Source of the DNA: Sphaerosporella brunnea
Lineage: Eukaryota > Ascomycota > Pezizomycetes > Pezizales > Pyronemataceae
Length of the DNA stretch: 64,000 nt
Assembly (NCBI GenBank): GCA_008704415.1
Contig: VXIS01000029.1
Span: 124,001-188,000 of the forward strand
Reading direction: 5' to 3'
Shown: in pieces, positions 44,759 through 56,180 of the stretch
Position numbering within the stretch: the first letter of the stretch is position 1
How the letters are laid out: each line of letters starts with the position of its first letter
Made by a program: the position numbers and the translations under genes
Notes under the pieces: model-generated
Told to the model about the DNA's origin: nothing
Seen by the model: the letters and a program-made list of their open reading frames with translations, nothing else
The model's database searches: none

Positions 44759-46723
44759 TCACCAAACCACTTCTGAACCTGTAGTCTCCATGAGGCGGTT
44801 ATGCTCGATCTCATACGCACGAATGGCTTTGACAAGGCAGAAGACGAGGCCGGTACAGAAGAGCGAGTAAAAGAGGTAAAGCACCTGCTCGCTGTACAAC
44901 AAAGCCAGACAAAGCAAGACCGCAATGGTGACAGCCCAGAAAGCGGGAGACAGAATGATGGTCAACGACAAGAGCTGTCGTCACTATGTCAGTTCACATA
45001 AACTTTAACCGAGAACCTGCAAACAGAGAGTACTAACGAATACAAGTTTGAAAATCAAACAAAAGTTGAGAATGGTGCCGGAAACGAAGTTGTGGAAACC
45101 CTCAGCGGCAAATCTGTGAATGACGGCGCAAACTCTCAACACGTGCGTCTTCACGGTAAACCATACGCTGTTTAAGCCGATCAAGAGTAGGATTAGCTCG
45201 CATGCATAGAGGATGGATGGATCCTGAAGGAATCGCATATAGCAGATGCCGACGATCAACCAGCGAACCACCATTCCAACATTGAGCTGCTCAAGTCGAT
45301 CATGTTGAATTTGCTTCACTTCCTGCACTAGACATCAGTTGTGATCCTGGGGACCCAAAATTGATTTCCTGCTCACCTGTTTGGCAGTAGGGAACGTAAA
45401 CGGACCGTTCTGGGTCACATTGATCTCAACGGTCGGTTCGACCTGGCTGGGCCTCGAAAGAGGTGACTTGAGAGGGGTGAAAAAGTCGCCATGAGCTGCG
45501 CTGATCATACTGCCGGGCATGCCACGGAAACCGCCTAAGGGAGGTGGTTGAGGCCTCGGTGTGTCAGGCACTGTGCGGTCGTCGGTGACCTCCTCAACCC
45601 TTCCAAAGTCACTGTTGTTCCTCACAGGCATAGGGGTTCTCCCAGGGCGCCCGAACATGCGGGTAAGGCTAGGAGACCACTGCGCCAAGTTGATGTTGAA
45701 ATACTGAATAACCGCAGGTGTCGGGAGCTCCATGATAGGGACGTTCTCAACTTTTCTTGGTGGAGTAACCGGAAGAGAGTGCCCGATGATTTCTGGTGGC
45801 GACTCTGAGAAACGTACAACTCTCTCATCAGGTGACTTTGATGCCTTCCTCTCCACGAAACCTGGACGGCTGGTGGGTGCCTGTCCTGGCGAGACAGAGG
45901 GCCTCTTCAGGGCAGGAGGACGTTGAACCTCCCGAACCGGTTTCAATGGTTGGGATTGCTGCACAGTGGCACGACTAGCAGGGTTGAAGTTGGTCGGGTT
46001 CTTGGTATTGGCCTCGATGTTGAACAGCTCCTTTGCGGCGGGCAAATAGTCTTCCCTTCCAAGAAGCTCCAGGGTTTCATCGCCAATATCGATATCAGCA
46101 AAATCCATAGCGGCAGCCCCCGAATGTCCCCCGCTCAGAAGCGGTCTGAATGGCGTCGGAGACTCATCTGGCCCAGCCTCTTGGAATCGGGCGGTAGCGA
46201 GCCTAGGGTTGAGAAGCATTCTGGGGCCCGCCAGACGGATATCGTTCTTCGTTTCGTTGCACAACGGAATGGAACCTTCGCGCGAAGGACCGAGTGGCGT
46301 CGCAGTCTGCTTGCTATCGACCGAAGCCGCGGTAACGTGGTCGGGTGGGTCCGTAGTACTGGTACGGCGGAGCTTCTCCATCGAGTTGTTATCAAACCTG
46401 TCAGATTGGATCTCGCAACTCCCGGGTAGCTCGTAACAAGTTGCGGCTGGAGAGGATCTGACTCCGTTTTCGGAGATGGAGGAATGTGGATCGGTTGTCG
46501 GCTGAGGGCTACTCGGAGGATCGTAGGAGTGATTGATTGTCGAGACGCTGACCCTATTCTTGGAGACGAACGGTCCTTTCGGGTCCGGCAGTGGGGGTTT
46601 CGTGTAGTGTTCGTTGCTGTCGTCAGGCGTTGCCACCTTGCCATGAGGAGTGAACTTGATAAAGGTAGGACAGGGAGAGAAAGCCCCGAATGGCCGCGCT
46701 CCGCTTGACGGCGGAGCTTCCAT
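44759..46723 (-). CDS. Multi-pass membrane protein with long disordered N-terminus
   Basis: 613 aa from exons 46723-45377, 45322-45044 and 44974-44759, all joined in phase 0 (AKQ|EVKQIQH and IFKL|LLSLTII). The first 430 residues are disordered and Ser/Pro-rich, with a short conserved-looking block (PTPAVIQYFNINLAQWSPSL). The last 180 hold about five hydrophobic segments: MVVRWLIVGICYMRFL, ILYACELILLLIGLNSVWF, FVSGTILNFCLIFKLLLSL, AFWAVTIAVLLCLALLY and LFYSLFCTGLVFCLVKAI. The layout (soluble disordered head, compact helical bundle) recalls inner-nuclear-envelope or ER proteins, but I do not recognise the family. The frame reaches 46783 upstream, but only through a GTG. Confidence 0.68.
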
Positions 46724-47534
46724 TCTTGGGACCGCTTGCAAACGTGCGAAGAATATTTGGGGGGTATTGGTGTCAATTAGCACGGCACCGTGTGGGGGGC
46801 GGGGGTTCTGGTCATTTCCTTTATTACATCACTCCATGGGCGCTCATCCCCAATAACCAGGTACAGCATTGCTGAGAGACAGCTGATCAGGGATCGTCAC
46901 TCGACGGTTAAATCAACCGGCAATATCAACCGGCAGATGTTACCGGCTAAACAGCACCTATCTCTGCCTGTGGCACATTACTATTGGAGACAGCATGCAA
47001 TTGTGCAAGGAGAGCTGGTAGGGCGATGCTGTTTTTTTGTTTTAATCATATTGCATTTGGCCGCTTGCGGCCATGGCATGTAGATACAGAATCATCGCCA
47101 CCCCTAGGCACTGAAAACCTACTCTGGGGCACGCTCCTCCGAAGGAAAAGGAAGCTAGGATGTTGTTAACGTTGAGTCTGAGAAAGGCTATGAACCTGGT
47201 TGACTATGGGCCTCGACAGGCTCGACCATTACGACTCGCAAAAAATCGACCAGACTCACTGTATTCTGGGTCTCAAAATATTCGTCAGCTCACTGGCACG
47301 AAGGACCTGTGGGGCAAAATTTTCATAAAAAATAACCAAAAGTGCGATGACTGGAGAATAGGGAACGACAGTAAAAAACACTAAAAATCAAACAACCAAA
47401 ATCAAACGAATCTGAAAGGAAAGCAAAACAAAGACCCTGAACAAAGAAAAAAAAATCCTCCGAGCATCTGGAACAATCTTCCACGAAGTGTTCGAGAGCC
47501 AGTTACTTCCAGAGACTAGCCCTCACACCTCCGA
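46724..47534. other. Intergenic, nothing recognised
   Basis: 5' flank of the membrane-protein gene and 3' flank of the repeat-built gene. No gene seen. Confidence 0.45.
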
Positions 47535-49490
47535 TTAATCCTCCTCCTCATAATTTTGGTCAGCAGCCGGCTCCATAAAAGTTAGTGCCGCTGTATTTGG
47601 GCCCTTCTTCTTAGCGGGGGCCGGAGGGGGTGATGGCGCTTTCTCGCCCTGCTCCTCCCCGTCTTGCTCCTCCCCGCCCTGCTCCTCCCCGCCCTGCTCC
47701 TCCGCTTCCTGCTCCTCCTCTTCCTGCTCCTCCTCGCCCTGCTCCTCCTCTTCCTGCTCCTCCCCGCCCTGCTCCTCCCCGCCCTGCTCCTCCTCTTCCT
47801 GCTCCTCCTCTTCCTGCTCCTCCCCGCCCTGCTCCTCCCCGCCCTGCTCCTCCTCTTCCTGCTCCTCCCCGCCCTGCTCCTCCCCACCCTGCTCCTCCCC
47901 GCCCTGCTCCTCCTCTTCCTGCTCCTCCTCCCCCTGTTCTGGCTCATCGCCGTGGTCATTGTCATCATCGTCAGTATTTCGTCTCTTCGCTCTTGTGCCT
48001 TTTTCTCTTGTGCCTTTTTCTCTTGTGCCTTTTTCTCTTGTGCCTTTTTCTCTTGTGCCTTTTTCTCTTGTGCTTTTTTTGGCTTTCGGTAACCTGAATC
48101 CCTTCATGACAACTTGTTCGCGAGTTCTTCTCATATCGAGTTGCAAGAAAATATCCCGGAAGAGCATTCTGAGGGCCTGTACATTCCCGTTTGCATTTCT
48201 GATGCGCTCCATATTCAGTCTCTGGACTTCGTTCAAGCGCCGAGTGCTGTTTTCTCCTGACAGAATATCAACTTGCAGACGGTCTCGCCATCCAGGGTTT
48301 TCGGGTTGTGGCCAGCCAGTGGCATGGTAAAAGCGGTCGCGTAAGTCTTGCCAAGTTGCCCGACTGAAATAGTAGTGCTCTCGCTCGTCGGGATCTTCAG
48401 GGACGGTTCCATCAATCTCCTGCTGCCATAGTGCTCTGACACGGTCGCGGAGTAAATTGCCACCAATTTGTCGAAATATTTCAGCGGCGTCTGGGTCGTT
48501 GAGGAGTAAAGCCATCAGACGGATTGGCATGAAGTCGTCGACGAAACCTTCTATCCTGGTCTCAAGTTGGTCTCGCTCGGCGCGGCGAAGGCGACCAGCA
48601 AGCCGTGGATTCGCAACATGATCCGGGACGTGTCCTGGGTTTGCTAGCATTATGGCCCGGTTGGTTTCTTCGTTTTCTCTTCGCCTGCGAAGTGCAGCTT
48701 CGGCCCTCAAACTCTCTGTTTTTTCTTGGAGTGCATTCGCCTTGTCTCTCTTTTTTTGATCCCGCCGCTTCTCCGCGTCGGTTTTTTTCACAGGACGCTT
48801 TCTGCCAATTTTGGCTAACCGCGCCGCCGTTTCCCTCGCTTGGGCCTCGCCTGTCTCCTTGTTCTCCGCAACAGCAGCCTTGTGATTCGCCTCCCCAGCT
48901 TTTACCTGAAGCGCTGCTGCAATCTTTTCCAGTTGGGTTCGGCGATCGGGTTCAAGTTCGACCACGCGGTTGTCCCTGTCTTCTTGAGCGGCTGTGAGGG
49001 CATCGTCCGCCTCCTGTTGCAGTTTGTCTGCTGCTCTGCGAAGACGTTCCGCCTCTGTTTTCGGCTCGGGTGTAAGAGCCCTTGTCTCATCAGCCGCCCT
49101 CTTTTTTTGTGGGGTCTTGTTTTTGACGTCCTTTTTTTTGGGAGTCCTCCTTTTTCTGGCAGACTTCTTTTTTTCCGCGGCGGTATCGGGTTCGGGTTCG
49201 GGTTCGGGTTCAGGTTCGGGTTCAGGTTCTAGTTCAGTTTCGGGTTCGGGTTCTGGTTCAGGTTCTGGTTCAGGTTCTGGTTCATATTCGGGTTCAGGTT
49301 CTGGTTCAGATTCGGGTTCGGGTTCAGGTTCGGGTTCGGGTTCGGGTTCGGGTTCAGGTTCAGGTTCGGGGTCAGGTTGGGGTTCAGGTTGACGGGCGCG
49401 ACGAGGAGGGGGAGGTGTTTTCTGGGCACCCACACGCCTGCCCGGGGGAACGGACAACAGACCCGGCCGCTGCTGCTTCGCCGGCGGCAT
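47535..49490 (-). CDS. Repeat-built acidic/charged protein
   Basis: 651 aa from ATG at 49490 ([10 protein letters not shown]); upstream codons lack an ATG. Four zones: a Pro-Glu dipeptide array from hexanucleotide repeats (residues about 33-103); a Lys/Arg/Glu-rich coiled-coil region (about 104-300); a compact, non-repetitive domain (about 305-500, including [35 protein letters not shown], and [16 protein letters not shown]); then a GTREK pentapeptide array and a long [10 protein letters not shown] array. The globular part probably carries the conserved function, but I do not recognise it. The repeats are in frame throughout, so the gene is likely expressed despite them. Confidence 0.6.
   Translation of the reverse strand: MPPAKQQRPGLLSVPPGRRVGAQKTPPPPRRARQPEPQPDPEPEPEPEPEPEPEPEPEPESEPEPEPEYEPEPEPEPEPEPEPETELEPEPEPEPEPEPEPDTAAEKKKSARKRRTPKKKDVKNKTPQKKRAADETRALTPEPKTEAERLRRAADKLQQEADDALTAAQEDRDNRVVELEPDRRTQLEKIAAALQVKAGEANHKAAVAENKETGEAQARETAARLAKIGRKRPVKKTDAEKRRDQKKRDKANALQEKTESLRAEAALRRRRENEETNRAIMLANPGHVPDHVANPRLAGRLRRAERDQLETRIEGFVDDFMPIRLMALLLNDPDAAEIFRQIGGNLLRDRVRALWQQEIDGTVPEDPDEREHYYFSRATWQDLRDRFYHATGWPQPENPGWRDRLQVDILSGENSTRRLNEVQRLNMERIRNANGNVQALRMLFRDIFLQLDMRRTREQVVMKGFRLPKAKKSTREKGTREKGTREKGTREKGTREKGTRAKRRNTDDDDNDHGDEPEQGEEEQEEEEQGGEEQGGEEQGGEEQEEEEQGGEEQGGEEQEEEEQEEEEQGGEEQGGEEQEEEEQGEEEQEEEEQEAEEQGGEEQGGEEQDGEEQGEKAPSPPPAPAKKKGPNTAALTFMEPAADQNYEEED
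47648..47935 (-). repeat. 15-bp minisatellite coding [10 protein letters not shown]
   Basis: About 19 units of CTGCTCCTCCCCGCC / CTGCTCCTCCTCTTC on the plus strand, alternating two variants. Confidence 0.92.
47989..48079 (-). repeat. 15-bp minisatellite coding GTREK
   Basis: Six units of TTTTTCTCTTGTGCC on the plus strand, the central ones identical. Confidence 0.92.
49183..49395 (-). repeat. Hexanucleotide array (TTCGGG/TTCAGG/TTCTGG) coding Pro-Glu
   Basis: About 35 units on the plus strand, keeping the E-P dipeptide frame on the minus strand. Superficially telomere-like, but the fungal telomere unit is TTAGGG. Confidence 0.9.
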
Positions 49491-50570
49491 GGTGGATGTT
49501 TTAGCTGATATTTCGGTGCGAGTTCCTTCCTGGGAGTCTTTCTGTGTCGCTAATCTGGTTTGCGTTGAGAGAAGTTTGCCGTTGTGGACATGTTGGCTGA
49601 GCCGTACATATATCGACCAGTCGTGTTCAAGTTGTGCCGGTGGGCCCAAACAATGTGCTTGAACTTAGATGTCTGTCTAGCTGTCATGTCCAAAAACGAA
49701 AGGTGTCATTGACCACCGGGTTGTGCAAATCGGAAGTCGTTTGGAATGAGTTAGTGTATTTGCCATTGTAGAAACGCCTATATCTCATGCCGAAAGTCAA
49801 TAAGGAATGCTGCCACTGCTGCTTGCCCGTGGGGATCATGAGGATATTGCTCCCAAATCGCAGACCCTCAGCAGAGCGAAGAGATGTTAGTGATGAAAGA
49901 GCTGCCAAAGCGATGTGTTGTCCCTTGACACGCACTTCCTTCCCTTGACCAATCTAACACCTGTCACGGAAGATAACTACGCGGAACGGAGACTGAATAC
50001 AAACTGTCAGATACAAGGTGGAACACACGGCCGACCCCGACTACAACGTTGTCAGGTTCAAATTGATCGCGTCTTCTAGTGTTGAAGGCCGGCGGTTCGA
50101 ATTGTGCCAGCCACCAGGCTTAGTTTCTTCTATTGTGCCTAGGTAGCAGAATTGTGCATATACAATACGTCCGGCCATTTCTGAAGGCCTGTTTAGTTGT
50201 TGAAGTGGCAAATATAGGTAGTAACTTATAGTAAAAAGAAACAGGTGGATCTGCACCGTGCATGTGCTATAGATGGACAGCCGCTTTCTGGATCGACCTA
50301 TTTCGTCCTAGAGCACGTTCTCTGGCTTTCATGATACCTACTGGATGCAAACGACCTGTTGACAGAATCACTTTTGATGCATACGGTCGACGGAATCGTC
50401 ACGATGTGGAGCCCCCAGTTTACAAACAGGAAGCAGTATTTATTGAAAATTCGGGCAGTAAATGTGGATTATCGCATCGCATGCCAGCAGATTCCAGACA
50501 GCGAAACAAGACCAAACGGGCAATCAGATCAAGAACAAACAAGCCACACCCGTGACGGTAAGACCAAAAC
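49491..50570. other. Intergenic, nothing recognised
   Basis: Short frames on both strands without family similarity. A GGTTCGAAT string near 50093 resembles a tRNA T-loop, but no matching acceptor or anticodon arms are present. Confidence 0.4.
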
Positions 50571-53500
50571 TCAAAAATCAACAGCCATGCAAGGCGTAGT
50601 GCTCCTGGGCCCTGGAAATTCGCAGCTGGAACCCTTGGATATCTTCGGGCTCCTCATCTTGAGCTTGAAATCCCGCCATCCGTGCCCTAAACAGTTGACC
50701 CAGCACGTCGCTAGCTGTAACTTGGAATCGATCGTCCTCGACTTCCACAAGTAGGTCCTGTGCCTCTTGTCGAGGCCCCAGTTGTACCTGGCTGCTTCTA
50801 GAGCAAGACGTGTCGCTGCAGGAACCCTCTCCCAATAGATCGGCATCCTCTTGACCTCGGTTAACACTGCAGTCCCCATATTGCTCCACTCTATGTGCGT
50901 TGTGGCTATCGCATGACGCGTCTCTGATGGGATCCTCGCCAAATAGGTCGGCACGTTCTCCCAAAAGGTCTCCAGCCTCTCCGGAATGTTCTCCAAATAG
51001 TTCTCCAGCATCCTTAGCCCCTTCCTCAGTGCGAACTCTACCGCAATCGACCCCAAGGTCCATTTCAGAGACGTTACAGCACATGCAAGGTCTGCATCAA
51101 GCCACCACATTTCGGCTCTGTTCCGGGCGGCATGATCCACCTCGTCAAGAATACCACGAAGTTTTTTCAATCCGCGCCGGATACGAGCCCTCCTGTGGCG
51201 TTGCGAGTCAGTTCTGTTCGTCGCTTTGTTAAGGCTCTGATTTGGGTAACTCACAATTGGCGGTCCTCGCGCTCTTTACGTTGTTTCGCTTCTTTTCGCA
51301 GCTGAGCCCGGGCTTGGCGTTCCTTCTTATGATGCTCTCGAGCACTGAGGTGCCTCATTCGCTGGGCAAGCGCGTCACGTTGCTTCTCAAGCTCCCGCTG
51401 CTGTTCTTCCAGTGCTTCGATCTCTCTGGCAATCTCCCTCTCATCATCTGAGTCTCCTGACTCGTCGTCGGAGTCAGAGTCACTGTCGGTACCAGCTACA
51501 GCGGGCTCTTGAATCCTGCTGGTAGAGGGTGCGGCAATCGTACTGGAGTTGGAAGTTACAGCATGGACGCCTGAAGGTCCGGCCTGGGCCTGGGGACTGG
51601 CGGTGTGCTTCAGAATAGACTTGGGAGTGAAGGGTGTCTCGGGAATTGAATTGGAATCACTCCTCTTCTTCTGACTGGGGGTGGACGGTTCCGCAATGGC
51701 AGTTGCATGGGAATCAACATTGCCAGGGTGGTCCCTGGCTTTGCCCACGAGATCATACGCAAATGTAACCTTCTTGGCCATGCTGGATCCAGAAGCGTTG
51801 CTTGAATCCGAGCCACTCCTGTTCTTTGTTCTGATGGTGGGTGGTGGGGGCGTACTGCAAGAAAGCATAGGTTGGGCCTGTGCTGTGCCCTTCTGTTCCC
51901 ACGTGGGCGCGAAAACAACGCTCTTGGCGGAGTCGAAAAGCTTGTTGGCATCTGAGTGAGTCCTGTTCTTGCCGGCGGTGGATGGTTCGGCTTTGGTTGC
52001 GAAAGTGTTCGAGGAAGACTTCCTGGTGATGCTAGCCCGGTCTGAAGACTCGGGGTTTTCCAATCCAAGCTTCTTTCCCGGGATGAAAGATTGGGCAATA
52101 GAATCAGTTCCAAGATCGGTGTCGGACTTTGTGGCACGGGAACCAGATGGTCCAGTAGCCTCTTTGGTCGTAAAAGCGTTCTGCAAAACAGAGTTGCTGG
52201 TGGGGCGAGTATCGCTGGCCGGCTCAGAAAAGCCTGGCTCATCCAATCTGGTCGTCTTCTTGCTGGCGGCCGCGGATCCATCAAGGACCAAGGGGGAGAC
52301 AGAAGCCTTAACCTTTCCTTTGGTACTCCTTCTGCGAGCAAACTTCTTGCTGAAAAAAGTCTTTGTGTCCGAACCTGCAGTGTTTTTTCCAGCAGCTTCA
52401 ATCCTCTTCTGCTTTTCCCGGAGTGGGGATTCCGCGATCCAATCAGCAGTGGAATAACTGCAGGAGTGTGTAGCACGAGCAGGGGAAGAGGGAAGTTTAG
52501 TTTCAGTGTTGGCTTCTTCCGAATTGCTACTGACGTCCGTAACAGAATAATCAGTCGCATCCGATGAAGACCTCTTCTTCTTGCGGCTGTTGAAAAAGGC
52601 TGAAATGAAACTAGAACTAGAACTGCTCGAAGACGAAGCACGAGGACGAGATGGTTCCGGCTCGGCTTCTTCGCGTCCGTCGTGCCTGGAAACCGACTTT
52701 CCCTTTGCCCTGAACGAAGGTTCCTTCTTCGAGCCCGTTACCTTGCTTGCCGTGGAGTGACTTCCTTTTGTTATGCCCCTCGATGTGGATTCGGCAATCA
52801 AATCGGCGTTCCCATCTGAGCTTGGAGTGGAAGGCCGAGAGGAGGAAGGTCCGTCCTCAGGTTTTCTGGGCAAGTCGCAGTTGGGAACGGCTTTTCCCTT
52901 TCCCTTGAAGGGACGCTTTTTAGCCAAGTCCGAAACACGCACAGTCCGTACATTGAAGCCAGCACTCTCGGCACCGGAGGGATGTTCTGCAATGACATCA
53001 ATGCCAGCATCTGAGCTTGGGGTTGAAACCCGGGCGCAGAAAGCGCCAATCGCAGAATTGGTGTTGACGTTCGGTTCGGCCGGACCTGTAATGCCATGGT
53101 TGTATGTTGACCGTCTTCTACGCCTACGGCGGCCTCCGGCGCTACCGGCACGCTGGAGCTCGTCCTCAACAGGATCTTCGGAAGATTCTGATGGGGCGTT
53201 GTCCGCGGCAGAAGCCTGCCTCCTCCAACCCGGTCCAGTCCTGCTCGCGCCGGCGGTAGATGACTCAGCAACAAGCGTGGTGCTGGAATGAGTCCTCAAA
53301 GCAGGTCGAGGACGGGAAGGTCTAGCCTCTGGTCCGCTGTGCATCACACCAGTCCTGCCGCCGAATAGCGCATGGCCTTTTCCGGTGAATTTCATACCAC
53401 CGGGGAAAGTAGGCTTACCTTCCTCGTCGACGGTCGTTCCGCGAGGATAGGTATAGTCAAGTCCAGTAGGAACAAAGAGCTTTCCAGGCTTCTGATCGTG

Positions 53501-54267
53501 AACAGGGGCTGTATGAGGTTCCAATTTGGGTTGTGGACTATGTCCGCTCGTTTCGACGCCTTTGCATGTGGAACTATTGGCGCGATCCCCTTCATGATCT
53601 TTAGTAGCGGATGTTGTAGGTTGTCCAATAGAAGTTTTACCATGCTTCTTGTAATACTCGAAGGATTTCGGATGAACAGCGTCTTGCAGAGCCTGAACCC
53701 TGGCCGTGACACCTCCAGTATACGGTGGACTGTTATCCCATTCCTCGGGTCCAGTCAGGCGCGGTTCATCTTCCTTAGTCTGAGTGGTGGCTGCAACCAG
53801 CTTTCCACTATCGTGCCCGGAATCTCCGTTGACGTCAGTAACGGCTTTCGAAGCCTGAACCGTGGTTGAATCCGTGTTTCCAGAAAACGGTAAACTATCC
53901 CGCCAACACTCTCCGTTGATACCAGTAACAGGCTGCGCAGTCTGAGAGACAGCGCTCCTCGTAAAAGGTGGACTGTCCTGCCAGATTTCGGCCTCAAATG
54001 GAGGTCCAACACCATCCTCGGCATCGTCTTTATCGTGCGGGGCATGTGGGAAGTTCTTGATGTAATCCGGCAGCTTGCGAGCGTAAGCGGAGAGCTTAAA
54101 CTTGCTCGGCTTCATCCTCGGCACGATATCGGGACCCGAAGGCACCACTACTGGCGGATCAGGGGACCTCCGCAGGCCCCGCTTCCTATAGGATTGTTAG
54201 CTACTAGGAAAAGGAAGCGCCTCATGAGAAAGAGGAATGAGACTTACTTGTTGCTATGAAAGTGCAT
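50571..54267 (-). CDS. Large disordered, coiled-coil protein (1,197 aa), three exons
   Basis: Exons 54267-54248, 54185-51255 and 51213-50571. Exon 1 is only 20 bp (MHFHSN plus two bases) with a perfect GTAAGT donor, and the acceptor CTATAG follows a GCTAAC branch site. The last intron is 41 bp. The first 900 residues are Ser/Pro/Lys-rich with recurring motifs: W-DSPPF / W-DSLPF / WDNSPPY in the N-terminal 150 residues, and STPSSD...(D/A)xIAE repeats in the middle. A highly charged coiled coil of about 65 residues (EREIAREIEALEEQQRELEK and on) precedes the last intron. Exon 3 adds a 214-residue, Trp/Arg-rich helical domain. No family recognised. Without exon 1 the frame has no ATG before the sequence MKPSKFKLSAY. 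Confidence 0.7.
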
Positions 54268-56180
54268 TGTTCAGCGCAACAATACGGGAAAGGTGACGGT
54301 GAAAGCGGATTGAAGATCAATGAAGGTGCGTTAATTGCAAGTAAAGATAAACGCTCGTCTTGATGGATAGCGATGTGGAGGGATTTGGAGGTAGTCAGTG
54401 TGATGCAAGGTGTAGATGGTGGTGAGATTGAAGCGGGTAGGAGGCAGGTTGTGGTGGGAAGAGGTAGAAGGCGGCGTCTTTTGGAGTGGTAAAGCGTTTT
54501 CCAGGCACTGAACCCGCAGATTTGTCGGTTCAGTTTGAGGTGGGTTCAGAGTGGGGCGGGTGATATATGGTGCTTGGCTTTATGTCGGCCAAAACACGCT
54601 CAATCACAAGCCATAATCCAACCACTTTGAAATGGCTTAATCTATCTCTTTTACTTGGAAAGTACTCACAATAATTGAAAGCACAACTTTTGCGGTAAAA
54701 TACAGCTTCAACTCTGGAAGGATTTTTGAAACAGGCCGTGAAGTAGGCACTGATGTTTGTCGCCTTCGGGAAGCTTATATCATGTGGCGCTCAACCACCC
54801 TCCAGAACACTTGTGGGTGTTGAAGCCTTGTCCAGAAAGTCTTGCGGAGAGAGAAACCCATCACATATGGCTTGCAAACACCCATTACTCCTTTCCAAAT
54901 GCGAGGGAGAAGAAATGGAAACCAAAAAAGGCCTAATATCGGCATACAACGCTTTGGTACGCAAAGTGAGGGGTCAGCATCCTCCAAAGCCCATAGCACC
55001 ACTCCGAATGTTTGCATCGCAGCCTACTCTTGCCATAACTAGGCACATCGCGGAACAGGTACACCCACCTCTCCGCACTAGAGCAGACTATGTTTCAGCA
55101 GCCGCACAGTTAGAATCCGTGTTTCCAGGATTGCGACGAAAGTCCAAGATTACAAAGCTGCAGCTGATACTTCCGACTTTGCCAGCACCACCGCAAGAAC
55201 TGGTCCAGTTGGTTGCGACGTGCACGTCTAGCACAGGCCAACTAACAAACGCGAACAGAGGCGGTAGTTAGCGAAGAATTACCTCTTTCGGCATTCGCTA
55301 GTATGCAAGCTTGTACCACATCAACTGTGGGAAGGTGGTGGTGTTTTTTTGTCTGCAATTTTCTGATACCGGCATGTTGAAACCGCACAAAGTGGTCGCG
55401 TTCTCGCGATCGCCGAGTTGCTAGGAAGAGTTGAGAGTTACTATTTGATTGGCAGCCAGGAATCACGCATCCAACAACCTCCAAATCATCCACCAGTTTT
55501 ACCAGCAATTCCTTACTGAGATCTTGGTCCTCGTTTTTCGGATAGATCTTCCGGTCACAAGGGTAGAAACGTCCTCATCGTGTCGTCTTGTAGCATTCAG
55601 TCCATCAACGAAGGCTTCCGCTCTGTCCGACACGGAACATTGGTTCTCCATAGTGTCTCTGGATCCGAGCGGTTTGTAAGTAGGCTGAGAAGAGCACTGC
55701 GCATCCCCTGCATGTCACAAGATACCGGCGCCTGCCTGAATTACCCAGCTCTTGGTTTGCAACAGGAGCTTCGGGAAAGCTTGAAGTGGCGCTTGGAATC
55801 TCGTACCTTTGAGTTAGATCTGGCGATAATACATGCTAGCGACAAATAAGTGAGCTTTGAACCTACACCACAAAATAGCCGCTCGTAGGCACTTCATTAA
55901 AATGTGAGGCGTTTGGTTAACCGTAGATGTTGAGGCGCACCTAAGCTGGAGGCACCTGGCGAGCAGAATGCCTTTTCCTTCTGAAATAGCTTGTTATTGA
56001 GTTTTCTTTGGTAATCACTCCAGGTCCACCAAAGAAATTCACTTAAGCCAACCATTCTACGATTTATTGGCCGCCACACGTGATTAGGGTTGAAGATTTT
56101 GATTATTTATTGAATGACGCACATATCCCTTCGACCTTCTTGCCGTACCACCCCCCGCCGCTTTCCCCTCTTCTAAAACA
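54268..56180. other. Intergenic; one uncertain frame
   Basis: A plus frame at 54753-55271 (172 codons, ATG start) has no recognised domain and is flanked by other short frames, so it is not called as a gene. No repeat or RNA seen. Confidence 0.4.

Noticed and set aside
47630..48097. Alternative-frame proline/alanine or leucine-rich proteins
   Set aside because: They are shadows of the minisatellites in the minus-strand gene and lack non-repetitive sequence.
49183..49395. Internal telomere-like repeat
   Set aside because: Units are TTCGGG/TTCAGG/TTCTGG, not TTAGGG, and keep a Pro-Glu reading frame, so coding expansion explains them.
50085..50115. Possible tRNA T-arm (GGTTCGAAT)
   Set aside because: No paired acceptor stem, D-arm or anticodon arm could be found around it.
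53392..53869. Frames antisense to the 1,197-aa gene
   Set aside because: They are explained as shadows of a long, codon-biased gene with good introns on the other strand.
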